Positions 6,756-13,416 of a stretch of DNA of 15,102 bases are shown one piece after another. Within the stretch, counting starts at the first letter, position 1; each line of letters starts with the position of its first letter. The notes below the pieces were generated by a model that did not search any database, was not told the origin of the DNA, and saw only the letters and a list, made by a program, of their open reading frames with translations. The position numbers were made by a program, and so were the translations under genes. The DNA lies in assembly GCA_910587505.1 (NCBI GenBank), contig CAJULD010000060.1, positions 1 to 15,102 on the forward strand, in the 5' to 3' direction. The DNA comes from an uncultured Oscillospiraceae bacterium (GTDB lineage Bacteria; Bacillota; Clostridia; Oscillospirales; Oscillospiraceae).

Positions 6756-7738
6756 CAAGCCTCCTCCTCCGGGTAGACCACGCCCCACTCCCGGCGCAGA
6801 GCGGTCATCAGCGCCATCACGTCCATGGTATAGGGCAGCAGCATATCGCCCTCCCCCCGGACAGCCTTCTCCATGTCCTCCAGCTCGTATACCAGGGCGC
6901 TGGCGGTGCTCCCCGCACGGAGGACCTCCCGGCTGCCGGTGGCCGCGTCCACAAGGACCGCCTCCTCCGCCCGGGGGTATTCCATGATCTCGATGTAGCC
7001 CCGCTCGCAGGAGATTACCGCCCGCTTGGGCTGCTTGGAGTGGAGGGACAGGGCGGCGGACACCAGCTGCCCCTCCCGGTTGGTCATGACCAGGACGGCG
7101 CTCTCGTCCACCCCGGTGGGGGCCTTGCGGACGAAGGACTTCACCTGATCCGGGTTGGAATCCAGGAACAGCCGGGCCAGGGACAGGGCGTACACGCCGA
7201 TGTCCAGCATGGCGCCCCCCGCCAGATTCCGGTTGAAGAAGCGGTTGGACATATCGTAATCCTTGAAGCTGCCGAAGTTGAGCTGGATCAGGTTCACCTT
7301 TCCCAGCGCCCCGGAGGCTACCCGCTCCCGCAGAGCCCGGTACAGGGGCATATGGTAGATGGTCATGGCCTCCGCCAGCACCACGTGGTTTTCCTCCGCC
7401 AGCTTTGCCGCCCGGTCCAGCTCTTCGCTGTTCAGGGTGATGGACTTCTCGCACAGCACGTGCTTGCCGTGGGACAGGGCCTGCTCCAGGTAGGCCATGT
7501 GAGTGTTGTGTGGGGTGGTGAGGTAAATCACGTCGATGTCCGGGTCAGTGAACATCTCGTGGTAGTCCGTGTAGACCTTTTTGACCCCGTACTTGTCCGC
7601 GAAGGCCACCGCCTTCTCATAGGTGCGGTTGCCCACCGCGTCCAGGGTGCGGCCCATGGCCTGGAGGGCCGCCGCCATTTCGTTGGCGATGACTCCGGTG
7701 CCCAGCACGGCCCAGCGGATCGGTCTGTTTTCCTCCAT
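6755..7738 (-). CDS. Gfo/Idh/MocA-family NAD(P)-dependent oxidoreductase
   Basis: 327 residues. An N-terminal Rossmann fold has the dinucleotide motif AVLGTGVIANEMA (10-22), then YLTTPHNTHMAYLEQAL (72-88) and HVLCEKSITLN (93-103). The C-terminal alpha/beta domain contains NLAGGAMLDIGVYALSLARL (171-190). The family oxidises or reduces a hydroxyl of sugars, inositols or related polyols with NAD(P). The usual catalytic-loop EKP reads EKS here, keeping Lys98. The position often occupied by the catalytic His is Tyr183 in DIGVY, a pattern shared with the dihydrodiol dehydrogenase/1,5-anhydrofructose reductase-like subgroup. The gene lies between fruA (37-base gap) and fruR, so it is probably co-transcribed with fruA and may act on a sugar taken up by the cell. 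The RBS is modest (GAAAGGCAGAG). Substrate unknown. Confidence 0.88.
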   Translation of the reverse strand: MEENRPIRWAVLGTGVIANEMAAALQAMGRTLDAVGNRTYEKAVAFADKYGVKKVYTDYHEMFTDPDIDVIYLTTPHNTHMAYLEQALSHGKHVLCEKSITLNSEELDRAAKLAEENHVVLAEAMTIYHMPLYRALRERVASGALGKVNLIQLNFGSFKDYDMSNRFFNRNLAGGAMLDIGVYALSLARLFLDSNPDQVKSFVRKAPTGVDESAVLVMTNREGQLVSAALSLHSKQPKRAVISCERGYIEIMEYPRAEEAVLVDAATGSREVLRAGSTASALVYELEDMEKAVRGEGDMLLPYTMDVMALMTALRREWGVVYPEEEA

Positions 7739-7775
7739 GGCAAATCTCTGCCTTTCGCAATTTATTGTCAGTATA

Positions 7776-9701
7776 TCATACTTTTTTCTTTTTCAACAGG
7801 CCCAGCAGGAACATACCTGCCACGGAGCCGATGGCGATGGCGGCGGCGTAGCCCAGGGGGTTGTGCATCACGGGGAAGACAAACAGCCCGCCGTGGGGCG
7901 CCGGGGAGGCGCAGCCGAAGGCCATGGACAGGGCGCCCGCCACGGCGGAGCCCACGATACAGGAGGGCAGGACGTGGAGGGGGTCGGAGGCGGCGAAGGG
8001 GATGGCGCCCTCGGTAATGAAGGACAGGCCCATGATGAAGTTCACCGGGCCGGACTTGCGCTCCTCGGCGGTAAAGCGGTTCTTGAAGAAGATGGTGGCC
8101 AGGGCGATGGCGATGGGGGGCACCATGCCGCCCGCCATGACGGCGGCCATCACCGGGGAGAAGCCGCCCTCCGCCATGGCAATGGAGGCGGTGCCGAACA
8201 CGTAGGCCGCCTTGTTGATGGGGCCGCCCATGTCGGTGGCCTGCATCCCGGCCACCAGCGCGCCCAGCAGGACGGCGGAGGTGCCGCCCATGGAGTTGAG
8301 CGCGTCGATGAGGGCGTTATTGATCATGCCCACCACAGGGTTGACCAGGCACATGAACGCCCCGATGAACAGCAGGCCCACCACGGGATAGATGAGGATG
8401 GGCTTCAGGCCCTCCAGAGACTGGGGCAGCTTGTCACAGGCACGGCGCAGGGTCTTCATGAACCAGCCGCCCACAAAACCGGCCAGCAGCCCGCCCAGAA
8501 AGCCGGCGGGGACGATGGGCACGGTGGGGTCGGCGAAGTAGGCGAAGGTGGCGCCGGTGGCCGCCAGGGAGCCGCCCACAAAGCCCACCATCAGCCCCGG
8601 CCGGTCGGCGATGGACTGGGCGATAAAAGCGGCAAGGATAGGAACCATGAAGCCGAAGGCGATGCTGCCCGCTTTATTGAAGAACGCCGCCAGGGGGGTG
8701 GAGGAGCCGAAAGCGGAGGTGCCCGCCGCGCCGCCGTCCAGCAGGAAGGACAGGGCCATGATGATGCCGCCGCCGATGACGAAGGGGAGCATATGGGACA
8801 CGCCGTTCATCAGGTGCTTGTAGAGCCGGCGGCCCAGCTTCTCGCCGTCTCCGGTGTCCTCCGCGGCCCCGCCGCCCTGGTGGTGATAGACGGGAGCCTG
8901 GCCGCTGACGATCTTCTCGATGAGCTCCTGGGGCCTGTTGATGCCGTCGGACACGGGCACCCGCAGCAGGGGCCTGCCGTCGAACCGGGCCAGATCCACG
9001 TTCTTGTCGGCGGCGATAATGACGCCGTCACAGGCGGCGATTTCCTCTTTTGTGAGGATGTTCTTGGCCCCGCCGGAGCCCTGGGTCTCGGCCTTCACGC
9101 CGATGCCCAGCTCCCGGCCCTTTTTCTCCAAGGCCTCGGCGGCCATGTAGGTGTGGGCGATGCCGGTGGGGCAGGCGGTGATGGCCAGCACCCGCAGGGA
9201 GCCGTCCGGCTTCTTCGGTTCGGCGGGCGCCTCGTCCGGGAATTTCACCCGCTCCTGGGCATCGATGAGGGCCAGAAAGTCCTCCACCTTTTCCGCGTCC
9301 AGCAGCTTTTGGCAGAATTCCTCGTCCATCAGCATCACCATCAGGTGGGACAGCATCTCCATATGTACCTCGCCGCCCCCCTCCGGGGCCGCGATCATGA
9401 AGAACAGGGTGGAGGGCTCTCCGTCCTCCGCGCCGTAGTCCACCCCGGCGGGGGCGGTCATGGCGGCCAGCCCCGCCCGCTTGACGGCGGCGCAGCGGGC
9501 ATGGGGGACGGCCACGCCGTTCTCCACGGCGGTGGAGTCCAGCTCCTCCCTGGCCCAGATCTCCTTTTTGTAGGCGACCTTGTCGGTGATGTTCCCGGCC
9601 CTCTCCTGGAGGTCGGCCAGCAGGTCGATGGCGGCGCTCTTGTCCGCCGGGGCGGCGTGGAGTTGGATGCCGTTGGGGCTGAGCAGATCGGTGATGCGCA
9701 T
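7776..9701 (-). CDS. fruA: PTS fructose transporter, fused EIIA-EIIB-EIIC
   Basis: 641 residues from the ATG at 9699-9701. It takes up fructose and phosphorylates it at C1. Domain order: EIIA-fru at about 1-150 with active-site His67 in NGVAVPHARC; EIIB-fru at about 168-268 with phosphocysteine Cys177 in ITACPTGIAHTYMAAEAL; then EIIC-fru from about 293 to the end. The EIIC domain is strongly hydrophobic, beginning LMNGVSHMLPFVIGGG and carrying FITEGAIPFAASDPLHVLP near the C-terminus. No FPr/HPr domain is fused. The frame is open upstream to 9770, but those codons run through the promoter and leader, and the RBS supports the later start. The fructose-subfamily motifs and the fruR-fruK neighbours make the substrate assignment good, although mannose-type or 2-O-alpha-mannosylglycerate relatives share this layout. 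Confidence 0.93.
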   Translation of the reverse strand: MRITDLLSPNGIQLHAAPADKSAAIDLLADLQERAGNITDKVAYKKEIWAREELDSTAVENGVAVPHARCAAVKRAGLAAMTAPAGVDYGAEDGEPSTLFFMIAAPEGGGEVHMEMLSHLMVMLMDEEFCQKLLDAEKVEDFLALIDAQERVKFPDEAPAEPKKPDGSLRVLAITACPTGIAHTYMAAEALEKKGRELGIGVKAETQGSGGAKNILTKEEIAACDGVIIAADKNVDLARFDGRPLLRVPVSDGINRPQELIEKIVSGQAPVYHHQGGGAAEDTGDGEKLGRRLYKHLMNGVSHMLPFVIGGGIIMALSFLLDGGAAGTSAFGSSTPLAAFFNKAGSIAFGFMVPILAAFIAQSIADRPGLMVGFVGGSLAATGATFAYFADPTVPIVPAGFLGGLLAGFVGGWFMKTLRRACDKLPQSLEGLKPILIYPVVGLLFIGAFMCLVNPVVGMINNALIDALNSMGGTSAVLLGALVAGMQATDMGGPINKAAYVFGTASIAMAEGGFSPVMAAVMAGGMVPPIAIALATIFFKNRFTAEERKSGPVNFIMGLSFITEGAIPFAASDPLHVLPSCIVGSAVAGALSMAFGCASPAPHGGLFVFPVMHNPLGYAAAIAIGSVAGMFLLGLLKKKKV

Positions 9702-9709
9702 GGTCGTGA

Positions 9710-9716
9710 CTTCCTT
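9710..9716 (-). promoter_or_regulatory. Ribosome binding site deciding the fruA start
   Basis: On the minus strand AAGGAAG, within AGGAAAGGAAG, ends eight bases before the ATG at 9701. Upstream in-frame starts up to 9770 lie at or above the predicted transcription start and cannot be used from this promoter. Confidence 0.8.
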
Positions 9717-9720
9717 TCCT

Positions 9721-9750
9721 GATTTTGTTTGATTGGTTTTGATTGATTTC
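9721..9750 (-). promoter_or_regulatory. Three tandem 10-bp repeats in the fruA leader, candidate FruR operator
   Basis: Read on the plus strand the three consecutive decamers are GATTTTGTTT, GATTGGTTTT and GATTGATTTC, exactly 10 bp apart and so on one face of the helix. They lie just downstream of the fruA promoter. DeoR-family repressors of Gram-positive bacteria, such as IolR, use AATCAA-type direct repeats. The exact 9-mer ATCAAACAA (minus strand, 9725-9733) is shared with the fruR promoter region. Confidence 0.5.
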
Positions 9751-9760
9751 TGTTGTTTGA

Positions 9761-9789
9761 ATGATAACACATGAAAAAATCAAAGTCAA
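9761..9789 (-). promoter_or_regulatory. Sigma-A promoter of fruA
   Basis: On the minus strand TTGACT (9784-9789) and TATCAT (9761-9766) are separated by exactly 17 bases, in an AT-rich stretch inside otherwise GC-rich DNA. Transcription would begin near 9754, right at the tandem GATT repeats. Confidence 0.82.
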
Positions 9790-9856
9790 TCATTTTCGAT
9801 CAGAACAGGTCACAAAAATGGGGGCGGATTTTTAGTACATTTCACCAGATCAAACT

Positions 9857-9870
9857 GGTAAACGTTGGCA
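9857..9870. promoter_or_regulatory. Weak candidate catabolite-responsive (cre) site
   Basis: GGTAAACGTTGGCA matches the cre pattern TGNAANCGNWNNCW at all but the first base. It lies about 70 bases upstream of the fruA -35 box. CcpA control of fructose PTS genes is common in Firmicutes, but a single near match is weak evidence. Confidence 0.25.
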
Positions 9871-9927
9871 GCGGGGGCCACAGCGCTCATGATTTAATTT
9901 GGAGAAAGGCTTTCCGACACAAAAGAG

Positions 9928-9966
9928 AGCCCCGAAAATGCCTGAAGCGACGGCATTTTCGGGGCT
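9928..9966 (-). terminator. Intrinsic terminator downstream of the kinase-methyltransferase gene
   Basis: A perfect 15-bp inverted repeat: 9928-9942 (AGCCCCGAAAATGCC) pairs with 9952-9966 across a nine-base loop. On the minus strand it is followed by CTCTTTTGTG, a short T-rich tail, while the plus-strand side lacks a T-run. It most likely ends the flagellin-modification transcript, 180 bases after the last stop codon. Confidence 0.75.
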
Positions 9967-10146
9967 GAACACAGTCCGGCAGTGCTTTATCCTGGGCCCA
10001 TATAGTCTGGACACCAGTGCGGCAGAGGCTCTGACTTATCTCAAGGGGGACAAGTGAATGCAGAGGCGGGACAATTCCGGGTCACTGTCCTGGAAAGCGC
10101 AGCTTGGGATGCGGCATGGATATGTAAACCAGCCGGAACAGCCACA

Positions 10147-11298
10147 CTATTTGCCGCTCAGCTTTGCCGCCACAATGCGGATCACCGGTGGATCGTCGTT
10201 GCCATAGGGCGCGAAACCGGTGCGCTCCTGGGCATATTCCACCCGGAATCCCCGCTGCTCCAACGATTCCACCAGCTCGTCCAGCACGATGAAGCGGCGA
10301 TAGTGGTTGTCATAGAAATAGGCGTTGTGTTCTACCTGCTTTCCCTTGCCGAACAGCGGGTCGTTCACCCCGCGCACCTCAATGAACAGCTTGCCCTCGG
10401 GGCGCAGCCCCCGGAACAGGTTGTTCAGCAGCACCTGCTCCTGGTTGCGGTTGATGGAATGGATGGTAAACCGGCTGTAGGCGTAGTCGTAGCTGTCCGG
10501 CTGGTGAACGTCCGAGTTGACGAAATCACCGCAGATAAATTCGGCGTTGGCAATTCCCCGGCTTTGCAGCTGGGAGACCGCCGCCTGCGACATATCCAGC
10601 GCTGTGATCTCCAGCCCCTGGGCGGCAAAAAACACGGCGTCCCGCCCGTTGCCGCAGCCCAGCTCCACCATCCGTTTCCCTGGCTCCACCAGGGTAGCCA
10701 CATACTGGGCAAAGGGGGAGGGCTCCTCGGAGCACACCCGGTTTTTGTAGTATTGGTTCCAGTAGGCGGTGTTGTCCACCGTATCCTCCACGATGTTGGG
10801 ATACAGCTCCCGTTCCAGCTGCTCCACCAATTCCAGCGGCGCACGTTCGCCGTCGTTGGCCACCACGATATCAGGGGTTTGGGGTTCGTCGAAAGGCAGG
10901 TCGATGCCTACCACGTTTTTCCCCGTGGTGTACAACCCCTTCTGGTTGCGCCGGAGCAGGGTGTCCCGGCTGACCTTGATGTAGATCTCCTTGTAATTGG
11001 GGATGTTCTCCCGGTTCCACCGCCGCACGCTGTCATACATGGCGATGGAGCACACCACCACGTCGATCCCCTGGACGGACAGCAGCCTGCACACCCGGAA
11101 AATGCGCTGCGCCCAGCGCAGCCGCTCATCGTGGGTGTAGCCCACGTCTTCACCGAAAGCTACCCGGATTTCGTCTCCGTCCAGCATTACCACGTTGGGC
11201 TTGGTAGTCTTCAGCCGCTGGTGGAACAGCCCGCCGATGGTAGTTTTGCCCGCCCCGGACAGGCCGGTGAAAAAATATACGGTTCCCTTTTCGCTCAT
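10147..11298 (-). CDS. Fusion of an APS-kinase-like (CysC) domain and a SAM-dependent methyltransferase
   Basis: 383 residues in two domains. Residues 1-168 resemble adenylyl-sulfate kinase: Walker A GLSGAGKTT (12-20), LDGDEIR (39-45), KGLY (120-123) and GIDLPFDEP (131-139). True APS kinases make PAPS, but the usual APS lid FTGID reads VVGID, and the ENIRR-type helix reads RLRWAQRIFR, so the substrate may differ. Residues 170-383 are a class I methyltransferase with SAM motif MVELGCGNGRDAVFF (210-224) and acidic residue Asp235 in ITALDMS. The RBS GAGGAGGAG (11302-11310) overlaps the stop of the sulfotransferase-like gene ten bases upstream, so translation is coupled. The setting behind flagellin argues for surface-glycan or flagellin modification rather than sulfur assimilation. 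A CysC homologue of Campylobacter (Cj1415) phosphorylates a CDP-phosphoramidate instead of APS, a warning about substrate. Confidence 0.85.
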   Translation of the reverse strand: MSEKGTVYFFTGLSGAGKTTIGGLFHQRLKTTKPNVVMLDGDEIRVAFGEDVGYTHDERLRWAQRIFRVCRLLSVQGIDVVVCSIAMYDSVRRWNRENIPNYKEIYIKVSRDTLLRRNQKGLYTTGKNVVGIDLPFDEPQTPDIVVANDGERAPLELVEQLERELYPNIVEDTVDNTAYWNQYYKNRVCSEEPSPFAQYVATLVEPGKRMVELGCGNGRDAVFFAAQGLEITALDMSQAAVSQLQSRGIANAEFICGDFVNSDVHQPDSYDYAYSRFTIHSINRNQEQVLLNNLFRGLRPEGKLFIEVRGVNDPLFGKGKQVEHNAYFYDNHYRRFIVLDELVESLEQRGFRVEYAQERTGFAPYGNDDPPVIRIVAAKLSGK

Positions 11299-11308
11299 AG
11301 TCTCCTCC

Positions 11309-13312
11309 TCAGTGGTACAGCGGCTGCTCCAGCAGCGCCGGATTCAGCTCCAGCAGGGGCATCATCTGCAGGGGCTGGCCCTTTTTGTTGACGAAGTGCA
11401 GGTTCCGCAGAAGCGATTTGGCCATGTTGATTCGCCGCTGCCTGATTTTTTCCAGCCTTTGCTCCAGATACTCCTCCTTGCCCTTTTCCTGCTCCTCATC
11501 GGGAACGGGCTGCCCGTCCTTTTCGACCGTCACATCGGCAAGCACGTTTTTTCTCCAGCTCTCCCGGATATAGTAGTTTGAGGTAGTGAATTGCTCGATC
11601 AATTCCATGGCGCGGGCCTCGTCCACAGGCTTTCCGTCATAATACTTGAACCCGTAACCGTAATACTCGTAGGCATCCCGCATGAAATATTCGATGAAAT
11701 ACCGCTCCGCGTCGTTGGCGTATTCATCATAAGTACGCAAAATAGCGCCCGGATCAAAGCCGATGTCATTCCCCTTCAGCGATTCCGGGTTGCGCTTTCC
11801 TTGAAGCGAGCAGTAGGTCATGCTCTCGGTATAGGGCAGATCCAGAAACGCCGCCAACGCGGTGAAGGTGGCTTTGGGGTTCAGCTTTCCGTCCTCAAGG
11901 CGTACCAGGACGCTGTCCATATACAGCCGGTCGCTGGGATCAATCATGAAGCTGCGGTTGAGCACCTTTCCGCAAATTTGGTCGCCCACGGTCTTTCCCT
12001 TGAAGTCATCCCAGCCGGGAAACGCCCACATAAAGCGCATCGTGGCCCCGTAGCTGGTGGTAATGCGCCGCATGGGGGTAAAGGTTTTGATATACTTGAA
12101 GTACCGAAAAATGGGGGAGTTGGCGACGGCGTCGTACTCCTTGGAGGATAGAATTGTGTGACCTGCCTCATCCGCCGACAGGTTGTAGGCGAGAGAGCCG
12201 AAATGGGGCTGGAAAAACAGCGCGGGGACAATCCGGGACGCGCGGTCCAGGTTTTTCGTATATCTTCTGCTGCCCAGGTAGACCGCGGCAAAAAAATCCC
12301 GGTCAGTCCGGTCCTTCAAATCATACAGCTCCTGCACGATGCGGCGGTCCCATGCCCTGAAAATCAGCGAAGCGGTATCCATATCGGCGCTGGCCTCCAT
12401 CAGTCCCCGCAGCTCCAGCACTTTCTTTTCCACGTTTTCCATCATGATGGAGGGCATGGCGATCAGGTTTGGGTGGCCGTCAAAAATCTCGTTGAAGAAA
12501 TCGCCGCCGTTATGGCTGGACAACTGGGTGTGCCAAATCATCCGCTTGACCTCCCGGATGCCGATGGGCCTGACGGGGTAGACGCTGTAGTCAATGCCAA
12601 ACCGTTCCTTGAAGTCAATGGGATATTGGGAAAGCTCATCGCCGATCAGGAAAACAATTTTTTCATCCTCCAGCAGGGGCTTCATGCTGAGGCATTGGAG
12701 GTGGGCGCAGAACGTCCCCCAATCGGCATAGTGGAGATAAATGTGGTTCTCGCGGCCCACCCATTCGCTTTTGCGCACGTTGTCCACCAGGTACTCCAGC
12801 TCATATTGGGAGTACACATCCGCCGCCAAAATAGGGTTGTCCAGGTTTTTGAAGAAGTTTCGGCTGATGACCTGCCGCTTGAAATTTATGTAATCGCCAA
12901 AGCGCCTTTGTTCTACATAGAAGGGCGTATAGCCGTTGTCGTCATAGGGGTAGAAGCGGATCGGAAGCTTCTCGAAGGCGGGGAAATCCTTCCGAAACAG
13001 ATAGGGATACTGCTTCAGCAGCTTGCAGTTCTGGGCATACGCGGCCCGCAGCATTTTAATGTTTGGCTGGTAAAAGGCCTCTGTGACAATGGACAGGCAA
13101 TCCTCCTGGAACTGCCCTTGGTTATACAGCCGCTGAAAAATGGTGTAGGGGAGCCGGTAGTCTCCCCCGGATTGCAGGATATAGACCGCCGCCTCCATGT
13201 CCTGAGCGGGGTCTTGGCCCTTATTTTCATAGATGGCCAGGCGGTAGGCGTTCTGCGCCTCCTGGGGGCGGTTCAGCTCCGCCATGCGGCGGGCAATTTC
13301 GATTGCGGTCAT
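11309..13312 (-). CDS. Large protein with sulfotransferase-like motifs, flagellin-associated
   Basis: 667 residues, not a protein I recognise by name. Residues 1-250 are mixed helical, with an opening stretch (IARRMAELNRPQEAQNAYRLA, 5-25) that resembles one TPR-like helix pair. From 258 the segment MIWHTQLSSHNGGDFFNEIF followed by DGHPNLIAMPS (278-288) resembles the PAPS 5'-phosphate loop of sulfotransferases (RSGTT..L..LLD.HPN), though the loop Lys/Arg-Ser-Gly-Thr core is not canonical. Residues 468-493 (VLVRLEDGKLNPKATF then TALAAFLDLP) closely match the sulfotransferase RYEDL...NP...L..FLGLP element. A charged, probably helical stretch follows at 605-635. The start ATG has AGGAAAGGAA upstream. 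The next gene encodes a CysC-like kinase that could supply PAPS. Function is inferred: sulfo- or related group transfer to flagellin or its glycan. Confidence 0.6.
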   Translation of the reverse strand: MTAIEIARRMAELNRPQEAQNAYRLAIYENKGQDPAQDMEAAVYILQSGGDYRLPYTIFQRLYNQGQFQEDCLSIVTEAFYQPNIKMLRAAYAQNCKLLKQYPYLFRKDFPAFEKLPIRFYPYDDNGYTPFYVEQRRFGDYINFKRQVISRNFFKNLDNPILAADVYSQYELEYLVDNVRKSEWVGRENHIYLHYADWGTFCAHLQCLSMKPLLEDEKIVFLIGDELSQYPIDFKERFGIDYSVYPVRPIGIREVKRMIWHTQLSSHNGGDFFNEIFDGHPNLIAMPSIMMENVEKKVLELRGLMEASADMDTASLIFRAWDRRIVQELYDLKDRTDRDFFAAVYLGSRRYTKNLDRASRIVPALFFQPHFGSLAYNLSADEAGHTILSSKEYDAVANSPIFRYFKYIKTFTPMRRITTSYGATMRFMWAFPGWDDFKGKTVGDQICGKVLNRSFMIDPSDRLYMDSVLVRLEDGKLNPKATFTALAAFLDLPYTESMTYCSLQGKRNPESLKGNDIGFDPGAILRTYDEYANDAERYFIEYFMRDAYEYYGYGFKYYDGKPVDEARAMELIEQFTTSNYYIRESWRKNVLADVTVEKDGQPVPDEEQEKGKEEYLEQRLEKIRQRRINMAKSLLRNLHFVNKKGQPLQMMPLLELNPALLEQPLYH

Positions 13313-13349
13313 AAACAGGATTCCTTTCCTTGTTTCACATATTAAAGAA

Positions 13350-13373
13350 GGGGGCGGGCCGAAGCCCGCCCCC
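13350..13373 (-). terminator. Hairpin between flagellin and the modification genes (terminator or attenuator)
   Basis: A 10-bp perfect stem (GGGGGCGGGC at 13350-13359 pairing with 13364-13373) has a four-base loop. On the minus strand it is followed by TTCTTTAATATG. It sits 43 bases after the flagellin stop and only 37 bases before the sulfotransferase-like ATG. No promoter fits between the hairpin and that ATG, so the downstream genes probably depend on partial read-through from flagellin. Confidence 0.75.
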
Positions 13374-13416
13374 GGAGTTGGGTCTATGCTGTTTGTTCCA
13401 AAAACAACGTGCGCGA

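Larger units (their letters stand above)
9790..10146. other. Intergenic region of about 360 bases
   Basis: Between the fruA promoter and the 3' end of the kinase-methyltransferase gene. It holds a hairpin terminator (9928-9966), a weak CcpA-type site (9857-9870), a small inverted repeat ACCAG/CTGGT (9844-9859), and one short open frame ending at a TGA at 10055-10057 (from the ATG inside the hairpin, about 39 codons: MPEATAFSG...TYLKGDK). That frame has no RBS and no recognisable family, and may be a gene remnant or chance. No supportable gene is seen in the remainder. Confidence 0.7.

Noticed and set aside
5057..8017. 986-codon plus-strand open frame
   Set aside because: It lies antisense to fruK, fruR and the dehydrogenase, all with clear family motifs. 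The translation is Gly/His/Gln/Val-rich without domains, the usual shadow of high-GC genes.
7623..9722. 699-codon plus-strand open frame
   Set aside because: Antisense to fruA over almost its whole length, Gly/His-rich and without motifs; fruA has intact active-site His and Cys.
9721..9750. Tandem GATT repeats as a CRISPR or phase-variable repeat
   Set aside because: Only three imperfect 10-mers without spacers, in a leader with a clear regulatory setting.
9771..9968. 65-codon plus-strand open frame beginning MKKSKS
   Set aside because: It starts inside the fruA promoter, has no ribosome binding site and ends within the terminator hairpin.
10147..11298. Annotation as sulfate-assimilation cysC
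   Set aside because: No sulfate transport or reduction genes are nearby, the protein is fused to a methyltransferase, and the APS-lid motif is altered; a surface-modification role fits better.
10054..11391. 445-codon plus-strand open frame
   Set aside because: Antisense to the kinase-methyltransferase fusion, whose Walker A and SAM motifs are clear.
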